A stretch of 33,154 bases of DNA from JABMRW01 sp964396965. Lineage in GTDB: Bacteria; Chloroflexota; Dehalococcoidia; Dehalococcoidales; BS750m-G39. Position numbers and translations under genes: made by a program. Position 1 is the stretch's first letter; each line of letters begins with the position of its first letter. The stretch is from contig CAYNGD010000020.1 of NCBI GenBank assembly GCA_964396965.1, positions 1-33,154 of the forward strand, read 5' to 3'. The notes below the pieces were generated by a model. That model was not told where the DNA came from, did not search any database, and saw only the letters and a program-made list of their open reading frames with translations. This document shows positions 7,928 through 17,022 of the stretch, one piece after another.

Positions 7928-8959
7928 ATGTTAAAGCAGCTTAATGAGCTAAAATCGGGCGCACTTAAAGAGCTGGAAGCCACTAGCCAGACTAAAGACC
8001 TGGAGGCCTGGCGGGTGCGCTACCTGGGCAAGAAGAGCCAGCTGACTGCCACCCTGCGCGGCCTGGCGGAACTGCCCCTCGAAGAGAGAAAGCGGGTCGG
8101 CGCCCTGGCTAACCGGATTAAAGCCGAGTTCGAGGAGAGCCTGGAGCAAAAGACTCAGCTCCTCAAGCAGGCCGTGGCCGTTGGCGGGGAGGCTATCGAT
8201 ATCACCCTGCCCGGGCGGCCCTACCCTGCCGGACGAAGGCACCCGCTAACCCAGACCATTGCCGAAATCTGCGAAATATTCGCTTCAATGGGCTTTCAGG
8301 TGGTGGAGGGGCCGGAGGTGGAGTGGGACTACTACAACTTTGAGGCGCTGAACATCCCCCGCCACCACCCCGCCCGCGACAGCATGGCCACCCTCTGGGT
8401 TGACGCCGAAAATGAAAAGGGCGAGAGGAACATGCTGCTGCGCACCCACACCACCGCCGTTGATATAAGAGTTATGGAACAGATGAGGCCGCCCATCCGG
8501 GTGGTTGAGCCGGGCAAGGTCTACCGCTACGAAGCCAGCGACGCCACCCACGTCCCCATGTTCCACCAGATTGACGGGCTGGCGGTGGATAAAAATATTA
8601 CTATGGCTGACCTTAAAGGGACGCTCTACGAGTTCGCCCGCCGCTTCTTCGGCGAGGACAGGAAGGTGCGCTTCCGCTGCGACTACTTCCCCTTCGTCGA
8701 GCCGGGGGTGGAGATGGCTATCGAGTGCCTGGTCTGCCGCGGCAGCGGCTGCCGCCTCTGCGGCAACAGCGGCTGGATTGAGATACTGGGGGCGGGCATT
8801 ACCCACCCCCGCGTCCTGGAGCGGAGCGGCATCGACCCACGGGAATATACCAGCTTCGCCTTCGGCATGGGTATAGACAGGCTGCCCATGCTCCGCTATG
8901 GCATCGACGATATCAGGTTGTTCTACGGCAGCGACCTCAGGTTCTTGAGGCAGTTCTGA
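7928..8959 (+). CDS. pheS: Phenylalanyl-tRNA synthetase alpha subunit
   Basis: This is the catalytic subunit of the heterotetrameric class II enzyme that charges tRNA-Phe in the cytoplasm. The 343-aa length is typical. An N-terminal coiled-coil arm (about 1-90) binds tRNA. The aminoacylation domain follows, with HPLTQTIAEICEIF, the motif 2 region (YRYEASDATHVPMFHQIDGL) and motif 3 (FAFGMGIDRLPMLRYGI). The CxxC-x4-CxxC segment in ECLVCRGSGCRLCGNSGW occurs in many bacterial PheS proteins. The stop codon shares one base with the pheT start, so the subunits are co-translated. Start assigned to the ATG 11 bases after the TATAAT box, giving an almost leaderless message. Confidence 0.97.
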   Translation: MLKQLNELKSGALKELEATSQTKDLEAWRVRYLGKKSQLTATLRGLAELPLEERKRVGALANRIKAEFEESLEQKTQLLKQAVAVGGEAIDITLPGRPYPAGRRHPLTQTIAEICEIFASMGFQVVEGPEVEWDYYNFEALNIPRHHPARDSMATLWVDAENEKGERNMLLRTHTTAVDIRVMEQMRPPIRVVEPGKVYRYEASDATHVPMFHQIDGLAVDKNITMADLKGTLYEFARRFFGEDRKVRFRCDYFPFVEPGVEMAIECLVCRGSGCRLCGNSGWIEILGAGITHPRVLERSGIDPREYTSFAFGMGIDRLPMLRYGIDDIRLFYGSDLRFLRQF

Positions 8960-11358
8960 TGAAGGTCTCATTGAAGTGGCTTAAAGAGTATGTTGACATA
9001 GACCTGCCCCCGACCGAGCTGGCCAATAGATTGACCATGGCCGGAATTGAGGTCAAGGGGTGGCAGGTTATCGGCGGCTGGGAGAACGTCGTCGTTGGCC
9101 AGATTACGGCGATAAACCCCCACCCAAATGCCGACCGCCTCACCCTGCCCACGGTTGACCTGGGCACCGAGCGGATGACGGTGGTCTGCGGGGCGCCCAA
9201 TCTTAAGGTTGGCGATAAGGTCGCCTTCGCCTGCGTCGGCGCCGAGCTTATCGACGGGCACACGGGTAAAGTGATTAAGCTGGAGGCGGCCAAGATACGG
9301 GGGGTGGCCTCCAGCGGCATGGTCTGCTCGGAGAAGGAGCTGGGCATCTCCGACAGCCACGAAGGTATAATGGTCCTGCCCGCCGGTGCCCCGTTGGGTA
9401 CGCCGCTGGCGGAATATCTGGGCGATGTTGTTCTTGACCTGGAGGTGACCCCCAACCGCCCCGACTGCCTCTCGGTAATCGGCATCGTCAGGGAAGTAGC
9501 CGCCCTCACCGGGCGGGAGGTGCACCTGCCCGATACCAGCTATGATGAGATGGGGACACCCATAGAAGGGCAGATTGCGGTTGAGATTATTGCCCCCGAC
9601 CTCTGCCCCCGCTACAGCGCCAGCCTGATTACCGGCGTAAAGATAGCCCCCTCCCCCCCGTGGCTGCAGCAGCGGCTGCTGGCCGGCGGCATGCGCCCGA
9701 TAAACAACGTGGTCGATGTCACCAACTTCGTCATGCTGGAGTACGGCGAGCCGCTGCACGCCTTCGACTATAGCCAGATTAGGGGCAAAAAAATCATCGT
9801 GCGGCGGGTGGCCAAAGATGAGGTTATGGTCACCCTGGACGGCAGCAAAAGGTCTCTTTCCTCTGATATGCTGGTTATTGCCGATACTGAGCGGGCGGTG
9901 GCGGTGGCCGGGGTGATGGGTGGGATTGACAGCGAGATGACCGACCAGACCACCTCGGTGGTGCTGGAGGCGGCCAACTTTAACCCGGCCAGTATCTATA
10001 ATACCGGTTATACGCTGGGCCTGCCCAGCGAGGCCAGGATGCGCTTTGAGCGCGGTATCAGCCCCGAGCTGACGGTACCCGCCCTCAGGCGGGCGACCCG
10101 GCTGATTATCGAGCTGGCCGGCGGCCGGGCGGCCAAAGGTATCGTTGATGCCTACCCCGGTAAGCAGGCGCCGAAGCCAATCCTGCTCTCAAGGGGGGAG
10201 GTGAAGCGCCAGCTTGGGGTTAGCTTCAGCCTTAGGCAGATGCAGGAGGCGCTGACCTCTCTCGGCTTTGACTGCCAGCCGAAATCGGCTTCAGAAATCA
10301 GCGTTACCGCCCCCTACTGGCGGAGCGACATCAGCCTGGCCGAGGATTTGGTTGAGGAGGTCGCCCGCGTTATCGGCTATGACCGGATTCCGGTGACCAT
10401 GCCCACTGGGGCGGTACCCCGGCAGGACCCGGCGCCTATCCTCGGCTTTAAGGAAATGGTGAGGCGCGGCCTTACCGGCTACGGCTTCTACGAGGTCATC
10501 ACCTACTCCCTGACCGGCCTGGACCTGTTAAACAGATTAATGCCCGAGCCACATCCTATAGAACCGGAGCCGCTGCGGGTGCTCAGGCCGATGAGCGCCG
10601 AGCAGGAGTACCTCCGCCCCAACCTGCGGGTTAACCTTTTGACGGCGTTGGAGGCCAACCGGCGGCACGAGGAGGGAGGTATAAGGCTCTTCGAGCTGGG
10701 CCGGGTGTACCGGCGGCGGCCTGAAGACCTGCCCGCCGAGCCGGAGATGCTCTGCGCCGTAATGGCCGGCCCTAGGTTTGATAAGTCCTGGCACGGTGGG
10801 AATGAGCCGGTTGACTTCTTCGACGCCAAGGGGGTGGCCGAGGGCCTGCTGGGCTGGCTGGGGGTGGAGGCCGATTTCATTCCGGGGGACGACGAGAGCC
10901 TGAACCAGGCCCGACAGGCGGCGATAGCTGTCGGGGGTAAAAGAGTGGGGGTGGTCGGGGAGGTGCACTCTAAGGTTGTTGAAGCCTTTGACCTTGCCGA
11001 GCCGGTCTATCTCTTTGAGCTTAATCTGGCCGAGCTGCTGCCCTTTACCCTGGAGCCTAAGCTGTTCCAGCCGGTATCCCGCTTTCCAGCGTTGGTCAGG
11101 GATATCGCCCTGGTGGTTGACTTGAGCGTTACCCACCGCCGGGTGACTGATATCATAAGCGGTTTCCCCCTGGTGAGTCAGGTTTCCCTCTTTGACCTTT
11201 ATACCGGCGGCAAGCTGCCGGCGGGCAAGAAGTCGCTGGCTTATAGAATAACCTTCCAGTCCCCCTCTAAAACCCTGACCGACGAAGCGGCCAACAGCGT
11301 CTTGAAGAACATCCTGAAGAGGCTGGCTAAAGAGCTGGGGGCAACGCTGAGGGGCTGA
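8959..11358 (+). CDS. pheT: Phenylalanyl-tRNA synthetase beta subunit
   Basis: The 799-aa beta subunit partners PheS and carries tRNA binding and editing. Domain order is canonical: N-terminal segment (MKVSLKWLKEYVDIDLP), EMAP-like tRNA-binding domain (about 40-150), B3/B4 editing domain (about 205-390, with PINNVVDVTNFVMLEYG and the GIDSEMTD region), B5 (about 400-475), a catalytic-like domain, and a C-terminal FDX-ACB anticodon-binding domain (about 705-798, FPALVRDIALVVD). The ATG overlaps the pheS TGA by one base. It ends opposite proS, which is read toward it. Nothing appears truncated. Confidence 0.97.
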   Translation: MKVSLKWLKEYVDIDLPPTELANRLTMAGIEVKGWQVIGGWENVVVGQITAINPHPNADRLTLPTVDLGTERMTVVCGAPNLKVGDKVAFACVGAELIDGHTGKVIKLEAAKIRGVASSGMVCSEKELGISDSHEGIMVLPAGAPLGTPLAEYLGDVVLDLEVTPNRPDCLSVIGIVREVAALTGREVHLPDTSYDEMGTPIEGQIAVEIIAPDLCPRYSASLITGVKIAPSPPWLQQRLLAGGMRPINNVVDVTNFVMLEYGEPLHAFDYSQIRGKKIIVRRVAKDEVMVTLDGSKRSLSSDMLVIADTERAVAVAGVMGGIDSEMTDQTTSVVLEAANFNPASIYNTGYTLGLPSEARMRFERGISPELTVPALRRATRLIIELAGGRAAKGIVDAYPGKQAPKPILLSRGEVKRQLGVSFSLRQMQEALTSLGFDCQPKSASEISVTAPYWRSDISLAEDLVEEVARVIGYDRIPVTMPTGAVPRQDPAPILGFKEMVRRGLTGYGFYEVITYSLTGLDLLNRLMPEPHPIEPEPLRVLRPMSAEQEYLRPNLRVNLLTALEANRRHEEGGIRLFELGRVYRRRPEDLPAEPEMLCAVMAGPRFDKSWHGGNEPVDFFDAKGVAEGLLGWLGVEADFIPGDDESLNQARQAAIAVGGKRVGVVGEVHSKVVEAFDLAEPVYLFELNLAELLPFTLEPKLFQPVSRFPALVRDIALVVDLSVTHRRVTDIISGFPLVSQVSLFDLYTGGKLPAGKKSLAYRITFQSPSKTLTDEAANSVLKNILKRLAKELGATLRG

Positions 11359-11372
11359 CTTTAGATACCCTA

Positions 11373-11542
11373 TTCCCCACCCATTTTCAAAAGTTGCTTT
11401 GCTTCCCACCCTCCCACCCTACAGAAGTGATACTTCTATCAATTTCTTTTTGGGGGTGGGGTTTAAAAGATGTAAAGAGGCGGAGCCTTTTTGGGTGGGT
11501 GGGTATGGGAAGAAAAACTCTGGCTAAAAGCGGGGTGGGAAA
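11373..11542. repeat. Imperfect long inverted repeat between convergent pheT and proS
   Basis: The left arm (11373-11419, beginning TTCCCCACCCATTTT) and the right arm (11493-11542) are imperfect reverse complements of about 50 bases with several small indels, both C/G-skewed (CCCACCC versus GGGTGGG). The right arm ends exactly at the proS stop codon. A small perfect hairpin AGAAGT-GAT-ACTTCT lies between them at 11423-11437. This may act as a two-way transcription barrier or be a decayed element. Confidence 0.5.
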
Positions 11543-13240
11543 CTAGCTCTTGATGAGCGCTTTGAGCTTTTCGGTGATGCCTTCCAGCGGCACTAACTGA
11601 GGTTCTTTCTCCGAGCGCCTTTTGATTTCGGCGCTGTTCTTCTCCAGGGTGCGCGGGCTGACGGTGACCCGGAAGGGTATCCCCAAAAGGTCGGCGTCGT
11701 TGAACTTTACCCCCGGTGACTCATTGCGGTCGTCGAAGAGCACCTCAAAGCCCTCTGCTTCCAAATCGTGGTAGAGCTTCTCGGTGGCGGCGGCCACCCC
11801 GGGGTTCTCCGGGCGCAGCGAGCAGAGGTAGATGTGGTAGGGGGCGATGGCCAGAGGCCAGATGATGCCCTTGTCGTCGTGGTTGACCTCGATGGCCGCC
11901 GCCAGCAGCCGGTCGAGGCCGATGCCATAGCAGCCCATGACGATGGGGCGTGATGCGCCCTCGGTGTCAATGAAGAGGGCGCCCAGCTTCTGGCTTAAGA
12001 AGGTGCCCAGCTTGAAGACATGCCCCACCTCGATGCCGTGGGTGGATGACAGTTTGCCGCCGCACTTGGGGCACTTATCGCCGGCCCTGGCCTGGGCGAT
12101 ATCGGCAACTATGTCGGCCTTGAAGTCCCGCGGGTAGTTGACGTTCCTGAGGTGTGTCTCCGCTTTGTTGGCGCCGGCGACGAAGTTCGTCCCCGAAGTG
12201 ACGGAGTCGTCGGCGATAATCTTGAAGCCCTTAAGGCCGACGGGTGAGGCCGCCCCGGCCACGATGCCGGTCTGGATGACCTCGTCCTCGGTGGCGAAGC
12301 GGAGGTCGGTGCCGCCAAGGGCGTTTTTAAGCTTGACCTCGTTTACCCCGATGTCCCCCCTGATGACGACAAAGACCATCTTGCTGTCGGCGATATAGAA
12401 CACCGCCTTGAGGGTGTGGCTCTTCGGTATTTTGAAGAATTCGGCTACCTCCTCGATGGAGCCGGCGCCGGGCGTGGCCACCTCCTCTTTAGGCAGCGGC
12501 TCTCCCCCGCCCACTTTACCCTTGACGCTCTGGGCCTTCTCCACGTTGGCGGCGTAGCCGCACTTTTCACAGTAGATGACCTCGTCCTCGCCGTCCTCGG
12601 CGATGACCATGAACTCGTGTGAGTCCTTACCGCCGATGGCGCCGCTGTCGGCTTCGACCAGCAGGCTGGACAGGCCGCAGCGGGTGTAGATGTTCTGGTA
12701 GGCCTGGAGCATCCTCTTATAGTTCTTGTCCAGCCCCTCTTCGTCGGTGTCGAAGCTGTAGAGGTCTTTCATGGAGAACTCGCGCACCCTTATCAGCCCG
12801 CCCCGGGGGCGGGGCTCGTCGCGGAACTTGGTCTGGACCTGGTATAAAAGCAGGGGCAGGTCGCGGTAGCTCTGGACGTTGCGGCTGGCCAGAAGAGTGA
12901 CCACCTCTTCGTGGGTGGGGCCCAGCACCAGCCGGCGCTCGCGGCGGTCGGTGAGGGTGAAGAGCCCCTTGCCGAAGGCCTTATCTCTCCCCGTTTCCTG
13001 CCACAGCTCCAGGGGCTGGAGGACGGGCATCATCAGCTCCTGACCGCCGGCTTTGTCCATCTCGTCGCGGATGATGCCGACTATCTTCTGGAAAACCCGC
13101 CAGCCCAGCGGCAGGTAGGCATAGACACCGGCGGCTATCTGGTGAATCATCCCCGCCCTCAGTAGTAGCCGGTGGCTGGCCGTTTCTGCCTCGGCGGGCG
13201 TCTCTTTCTGGGTCTTACCGAATAGTTTTGAGATACGCAT
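11543..13240 (-). CDS. proS: Prolyl-tRNA synthetase, bacterial type with editing insertion
   Basis: This class II enzyme charges tRNA-Pro. At 565 aa it is the bacterial (ProS type 1) form: a catalytic core with motif 2 (FRDEPRPRGGLIRVREFSMKD, about 137-157), an inserted YbaK-like editing domain (about 225-375, including HTLKAVFYI and SVTSGTNFVAGANKAETHLRN), motif 3 (MGCYGIGLDRLLAAA, about 437-451) and an anticodon-binding C-terminal domain. A CPKCGG segment sits just before motif 3. The ATG begins one base after the stop codon of the DUF4389 gene, placing it last in the long minus-strand operon. Confidence 0.97.
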   Translation of the reverse strand: MRISKLFGKTQKETPAEAETASHRLLLRAGMIHQIAAGVYAYLPLGWRVFQKIVGIIRDEMDKAGGQELMMPVLQPLELWQETGRDKAFGKGLFTLTDRRERRLVLGPTHEEVVTLLASRNVQSYRDLPLLLYQVQTKFRDEPRPRGGLIRVREFSMKDLYSFDTDEEGLDKNYKRMLQAYQNIYTRCGLSSLLVEADSGAIGGKDSHEFMVIAEDGEDEVIYCEKCGYAANVEKAQSVKGKVGGGEPLPKEEVATPGAGSIEEVAEFFKIPKSHTLKAVFYIADSKMVFVVIRGDIGVNEVKLKNALGGTDLRFATEDEVIQTGIVAGAASPVGLKGFKIIADDSVTSGTNFVAGANKAETHLRNVNYPRDFKADIVADIAQARAGDKCPKCGGKLSSTHGIEVGHVFKLGTFLSQKLGALFIDTEGASRPIVMGCYGIGLDRLLAAAIEVNHDDKGIIWPLAIAPYHIYLCSLRPENPGVAAATEKLYHDLEAEGFEVLFDDRNESPGVKFNDADLLGIPFRVTVSPRTLEKNSAEIKRRSEKEPQLVPLEGITEKLKALIKS

Positions 13241-13241
13241 C

Positions 13242-13526
13242 TTAGGACATGTTGAATGGCGGGTATTTGTCGGTCAGATAGTAGGAATAGCCGTTCACCC
13301 TGGTGCTCCAGCGCAGGTAGCCGGCAACGAAGTCGAAAGCCCGCCTGGGATAGCGGCCCAGGAACAGGATGGCCCACCAGGAGATAAAGAGGATAACACC
13401 GGCGGCGATACCGATAAAATAAAGGACGATAACCTGGGGTATAACCATAAAAATCCGGAAGAAGGTGGTCAGCCGGGAAAGCCTTTCGGGGAACTGGATG
13501 TCGATGGTTACGGGGTATTCCGCCAT
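13242..13526 (-). CDS. DUF4389 family small membrane protein
   Basis: The 94-aa protein begins MAEYPVTIDIQFPERLSRLT, has a hydrophobic segment at about 27-58 likely forming one or two membrane helices, and ends with the family-typical pattern of YLRWSTRVNGY and YPPFNM. DUF4389 proteins have no assigned function. AAAGGAGG stands seven bases or so before the ATG. The stop codon lies one base before proS ATG, so translation of the two is probably coupled, though a functional link to tRNA charging is not implied. Confidence 0.85.
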   Translation of the reverse strand: MAEYPVTIDIQFPERLSRLTTFFRIFMVIPQVIVLYFIGIAAGVILFISWWAILFLGRYPRRAFDFVAGYLRWSTRVNGYSYYLTDKYPPFNMS

Positions 13527-13555
13527 TTTCTTTACCTCCTTTGAGTTTCGGGCAA

Positions 13556-13577
13556 CGGGGAGTTAACCAACTCCCCG
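13556..13577. other. Perfect 9-bp hairpin between ispG and the DUF4389 gene
   Basis: CGGGGAGTT-AACC-AACTCCCCG forms a perfect 9-bp stem with a 4-base loop inside the 88-base gap after ispG. There is no run of T on either side, so it is not a classic intrinsic terminator. It could be an mRNA processing or stability element splitting the operon. Confidence 0.5.
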
Positions 13578-13614
13578 ATATTAAATCATATTAAGCGTGT
13601 TTATGCCAGTGGGT

Positions 13615-14661
13615 TTATAACCCCTCCACCTCCGCCATCAGTGCCTTGATAAAATCCTTCTCCTCGATAGTCTTAATCTTTCTGCCTTTCTTGAATAAAA
13701 CGGCTCTACCCTTGCCGCAGGCGATGCCGATATCGGCGTCTCTGGCCTCGCCGGGGCCGTTGACGATGCAGCCCATCACCGCCACCTTTATTGGCTTATT
13801 AACTTTTAATAATTCCTTTTCCACCTCCCCGGCCAGTTCTATGATATCGACCTCGGCGCGGCCGCAGGAGGGGCAGCTGACCAGCACCGGGCCGCGCTGG
13901 CGCAGGTTCAGGCTCTTGAGGATTTCGTAGCCGGCGATGACCTCCTCGCGGGGGTGGGCGGTCAGCGAGACCCGGATGGTGTCGCCGATGCCGAGCCAGA
14001 GCAGGGTGCTGATGCCCGCTGTGCTGCGGATGATGCCGGTTCTGGGGGGGCCGGATTCGGTGATGCCAATGTGCAGGGGGTAGGGTATTTTGGTGGCGAT
14101 TTTCCGGTAGGCCTCAATGGTGGTGGGCACGTCAAAGGCTTTCAGCGAGACCTTAATCAGGTCGAAATCAAGGCTTTCCAGCAGCCTCACCTGCTCCATA
14201 GCCGCCTCCACCATCTGCCCGGCGATGGAAAGCCTTGGGTTTCTGGGTCTGGGCAGGCTGCCGGCATTGACCCCGATGCGGATGGGGATGTTTCTTTCTT
14301 TAGCGGCGGCGGCCACCTTTTTAATTTTCTCCGCCTCGCCGATGTTGCCCGGATTTAAACGCAATCCATCAACCCCGGCCTCAAGCGCCGCCAGCGCCAG
14401 GCGGTAGTCGAAGTGAATATCGGCGATTATTGGTATTTCAACGCACTTTTTGACGGCCGCTATTGCCCCGGCGGCTTCACTATCGGGCACGGCCAGCCGG
14501 ACCAGCTCGCAGCCGCAGTCCTCAAGCTCCTTTATCTGGATAATGGTCGCCCGTATATTGCGGGTATCGGTCTTGGTCATGGACTGTACCACGATGGGGG
14601 CACCGCCACCGACGGTGACGCTGCCGATTTGGATTGGTTTGGATTTTCGTCTTGGTTTCAT
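13615..14661 (-). CDS. ispG: 4-hydroxy-3-methylbut-2-en-1-yl diphosphate synthase (IspG)
   Basis: IspG converts ME-cPP to HMBPP in the MEP isoprenoid pathway using a 4Fe-4S cluster. The 348-aa protein is the short bacterial form. It has the N-terminal TIM barrel (IGSVTVGGGAPIVVQSMTKT, then LRLNPGNIG and RIGVNAGSLP) and the C-terminal cluster domain with SCPSCGR (about 261-267) and GCIVNGPGEA (about 298-307), which supply the three cysteine ligands. The ATG overlaps the rseP stop as ATGA, so the genes are coupled. The same operon encodes Dxr, an earlier step of the pathway, and UppS, a downstream user. Confidence 0.96.
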   Translation of the reverse strand: MKPRRKSKPIQIGSVTVGGGAPIVVQSMTKTDTRNIRATIIQIKELEDCGCELVRLAVPDSEAAGAIAAVKKCVEIPIIADIHFDYRLALAALEAGVDGLRLNPGNIGEAEKIKKVAAAAKERNIPIRIGVNAGSLPRPRNPRLSIAGQMVEAAMEQVRLLESLDFDLIKVSLKAFDVPTTIEAYRKIATKIPYPLHIGITESGPPRTGIIRSTAGISTLLWLGIGDTIRVSLTAHPREEVIAGYEILKSLNLRQRGPVLVSCPSCGRAEVDIIELAGEVEKELLKVNKPIKVAVMGCIVNGPGEARDADIGIACGKGRAVLFKKGRKIKTIEEKDFIKALMAEVEGL

Positions 14662-15722
14662 GGTAATAAGCTCTGCCCGGCGATGATACGGATAATGTCT
14701 TGGTAGGTAACGGCCAAGATGGCGGCTATCAGTAGGGCGAAGCCGATGGCGTGCACCAGCCCTTCAGTTTTGGGGGAGATGCGCTTACCCCGTCTTACCC
14801 ATTCTATAAGAACAAACACAATCCTGCCCCCGTCCAGGGCGGGGAGGGGGAGGATATTAACGATGGCCAGATTGATGCTGATAAAGCCGGCAAACTGCAG
14901 AAGGGGGCTGAAGCCGGCCTGGGCCACCTCTCCCGTCAGCTGGGCGATGCCCACCGGGCCGGTGACCTGGACCGGGGCCGCCCCGATAAGCCACTTCAGT
15001 ATCTCGTTCTTGAAGATGACATAGGTCTCGATGCACTGGCTGACGCCCTTGGGTATCGCTTCCCAGAAGGGGTCACTCTGGCGGCTGACCGTCGGGTTGG
15101 GCATGCTGACGACGATGCCCATCGCCCCCTCACCCGACGGGGGCTTCCACCGGGGTATCAATTGCACCTCTTCTGTGCTGCCGTCACTGTGCTTTATTGC
15201 CAGGCTGACCTCTTTGCCCAGGTTGAGGCTGGTGTAGAGGCTCAGGTCGCTGATGCTGTTTACCGGCTCATTTTTCAGGCTGAGGATGGTATCTCCGGCC
15301 ATGATGCCGGCGGCCGCCGCCGGAGAACCGGGGGCTACCTTCGACACCACCACGTTGCCGGTGACCACGTTGTAGGGAATCATAAAGGCGATGGCAAAGA
15401 GCACTATCGGCAGCAGGAAGTTCATTATCGAGCCGGCGGCGAGCACTATCACCCTGGTGCCGATACCCTTGCTGGCTAGGCTCCTCTTTACCTTGGGGTC
15501 TTCCTCGCCGGCCATCTTGGTGAAGCCGCCCAGCGGTACGGCGTTGAGCGAGTAAAGGGTTTCCCCCCTTTTGATGCCGAAGAGGCGGGGAGGGAAGCCC
15601 AGGCCGAACTCCTCCACCTTGACGCCGAAGGCCTTGGCGGTGGCGAAGTGCCCCGTCTCATGGGCCAGGATGAGCAGGGCCAGGATGCCGAGGAAAATCA
15701 ATATGGTGATTAGCGCGCTCAC
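14658..15722 (-). CDS. rseP: Site-2 intramembrane metalloprotease (RseP/MmpA family)
   Basis: This 354-aa multi-pass membrane zinc protease cleaves transmembrane substrates such as anti-sigma factors. The HETGH motif (about residues 21-25) gives the zinc-binding His pair and catalytic Glu, and the C-terminal NILPLPALDGGR motif (about 292-303) supplies the Asp ligand. One PDZ domain lies between (about 125-200, VVSKVAPGSPAAAAGIMAGD). Start is GTG, overlapping the dxr TGA as GTGA. It sits between dxr and ispG, its usual place in this operon type. The natural substrate cannot be told from this window. Confidence 0.95.
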   Translation of the reverse strand: MSALITILIFLGILALLILAHETGHFATAKAFGVKVEEFGLGFPPRLFGIKRGETLYSLNAVPLGGFTKMAGEEDPKVKRSLASKGIGTRVIVLAAGSIMNFLLPIVLFAIAFMIPYNVVTGNVVVSKVAPGSPAAAAGIMAGDTILSLKNEPVNSISDLSLYTSLNLGKEVSLAIKHSDGSTEEVQLIPRWKPPSGEGAMGIVVSMPNPTVSRQSDPFWEAIPKGVSQCIETYVIFKNEILKWLIGAAPVQVTGPVGIAQLTGEVAQAGFSPLLQFAGFISINLAIVNILPLPALDGGRIVFVLIEWVRRGKRISPKTEGLVHAIGFALLIAAILAVTYQDIIRIIAGQSLLP

Positions 15723-17022
15723 CGCTGGCCACCAACCATCTCTTTAGTCTTTTCCCTGGTCTGGGCGTCCGCCGTCAGGATTTCCTCCAGGGTGGGGTGG
15801 GCGGTAGCTTTATGCTCCTCAAGCGCTCGCCCCACCAGCCGGGGGATTTCGGTAAACTTGATGCGTCTGGCTAAAAATAGCTCCACTGCCGTTTCGTCGG
15901 CGGCGCAGATCCCCGCCGGGCCGGTCCCCCCGTTTTGTCCGGCCGCGCTGGGCAGCTGCTCCAGCTTGATCCACGCCGAGACGCTGATGTCNNNNNNNNN
16001 NCTACCCGCCGGGGTTTTGCGTAAACCTTGAGCGGGCGGCAAAAAAACCCCCCCCCTCCCTTTCGGGGCGGGGCGCCCCCCCCCGCCGGGCAGGTCCCCC
16101 CTTTTTGACCTGCCTCGATGGCCAGCTTGAGGCAGGGGAAGCGGTCATAATCAGGCGGCTGGAAATCAAGCTCTCTGATTTTCGCCCAGTCGAGGCGGGG
16201 GAGTTGTTGATTTTCCAGCCGTTCCGGGTAGCTGAGGGCGTACTGGATGGGCAGGCGCATATCGGGCTGGCTCAGCTGGGCCTTTACCGAGCCGTCATTA
16301 AATTCAACCATGGAGTGGATGATGCTCTGGGGGTGAATCAAGACGGTGATGTTATCGAAGGGCATATCGAAGAGCCAGTGGGCCTCGATGACCTCCAGCC
16401 CCTTGTTCATCAGGGTGGCCGAGTCAATAGTGACCTTCTCACCCATCCGCCACGACGGGTGCCTCAGCGCCTGCTCCGGGGTTACTTTGGCTAGGCGGGT
16501 GGGGGAATAGCCGAGGAAGGGCCCCCCCGAGGCGGTGAGGATGATTTTGCTTGCCTTCTGTTTCTCCCCCTGAAGGCACTGGAATACGGCACTGTGCTCG
16601 CTGTCAACGGGTATAATCTGTGCCCCGCTTCGCCTGGCCTCTCCGGTGATAATCCCACCGGCCATGACCAGCGATTCTTTGTTGGCCAGGGCGACTCTCT
16701 TGCCCGCCCTTACCGCCGCCAGAGTCGGCTCCAGCCCCCATTTCCCCGAGGTGGCCACAACCACGATGTCAACCTCCGGGTGGCCGGCCATCTCTTCCAG
16801 GGATAGAAGATTATATTCGGCCCTGGGAAGGCGAGAGCTATCCTGGACGCAAATAAATCTGGGCTTAAATTGCTTGATTTGCTCTGACAGCAGGTCGGTA
16901 TTATGACCGGCGGCCAGCCCGATAACGCTGAAGCGGTGGGGCAGGGCACTGATTACCTCCAGTGTCTGGCGGCCTATGGAACCGGTGGAGCCTAGAATGG
17001 CTACCCGCTTTATAGCAACCAT
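15719..17022 (-). CDS. dxr: 1-deoxy-D-xylulose-5-phosphate reductoisomerase, interrupted by a scaffold gap
   Basis: Dxr makes 2-C-methyl-D-erythritol 4-phosphate with NADPH, the second step of the MEP pathway. Visible features are the NADPH-binding VAILGSTGSIG (about 7-17), the ALANKESLVMAG metal/substrate region, SEHSA, ASGGPF and the PSWRMGEKVTIDSATLMNKG block. The gene is broken by 10 N at 15992-16001, and the sequence on both sides of the gap is a noisy repeat of its own continuation. Aligning GGTCCCCCC at 15923 with the copy at 16093 removes 170 bp and restores one open frame of 378 codons (377 aa plus stop), the normal size. The ATG overlaps the end of cdsA by 13 bases. I therefore read dxr as intact in the organism. 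Confidence 0.93.
15992..16001. other. Assembly gap (10 N)
   Basis: A run of ten N joins two contig ends. Bases 16002-16092 look like a degraded copy of about 15832-15922, with inflated G, C and A homopolymers. Bases 15932-15960 resemble 16102-16130. The ends therefore overlap rather than being separated by missing DNA. Confidence 0.85.

Noticed and set aside
8285..8971. Long minus-strand open frame (228 codons) opposite pheS
   Set aside because: It is an antisense shadow of a GC-rich gene. Composition is Ala/Val/Gly/His-heavy with no recognisable domain, and pheS motifs on the plus strand are unambiguous. The same applies to the open frames at 8968-9759 and 10537-11409 opposite pheT.
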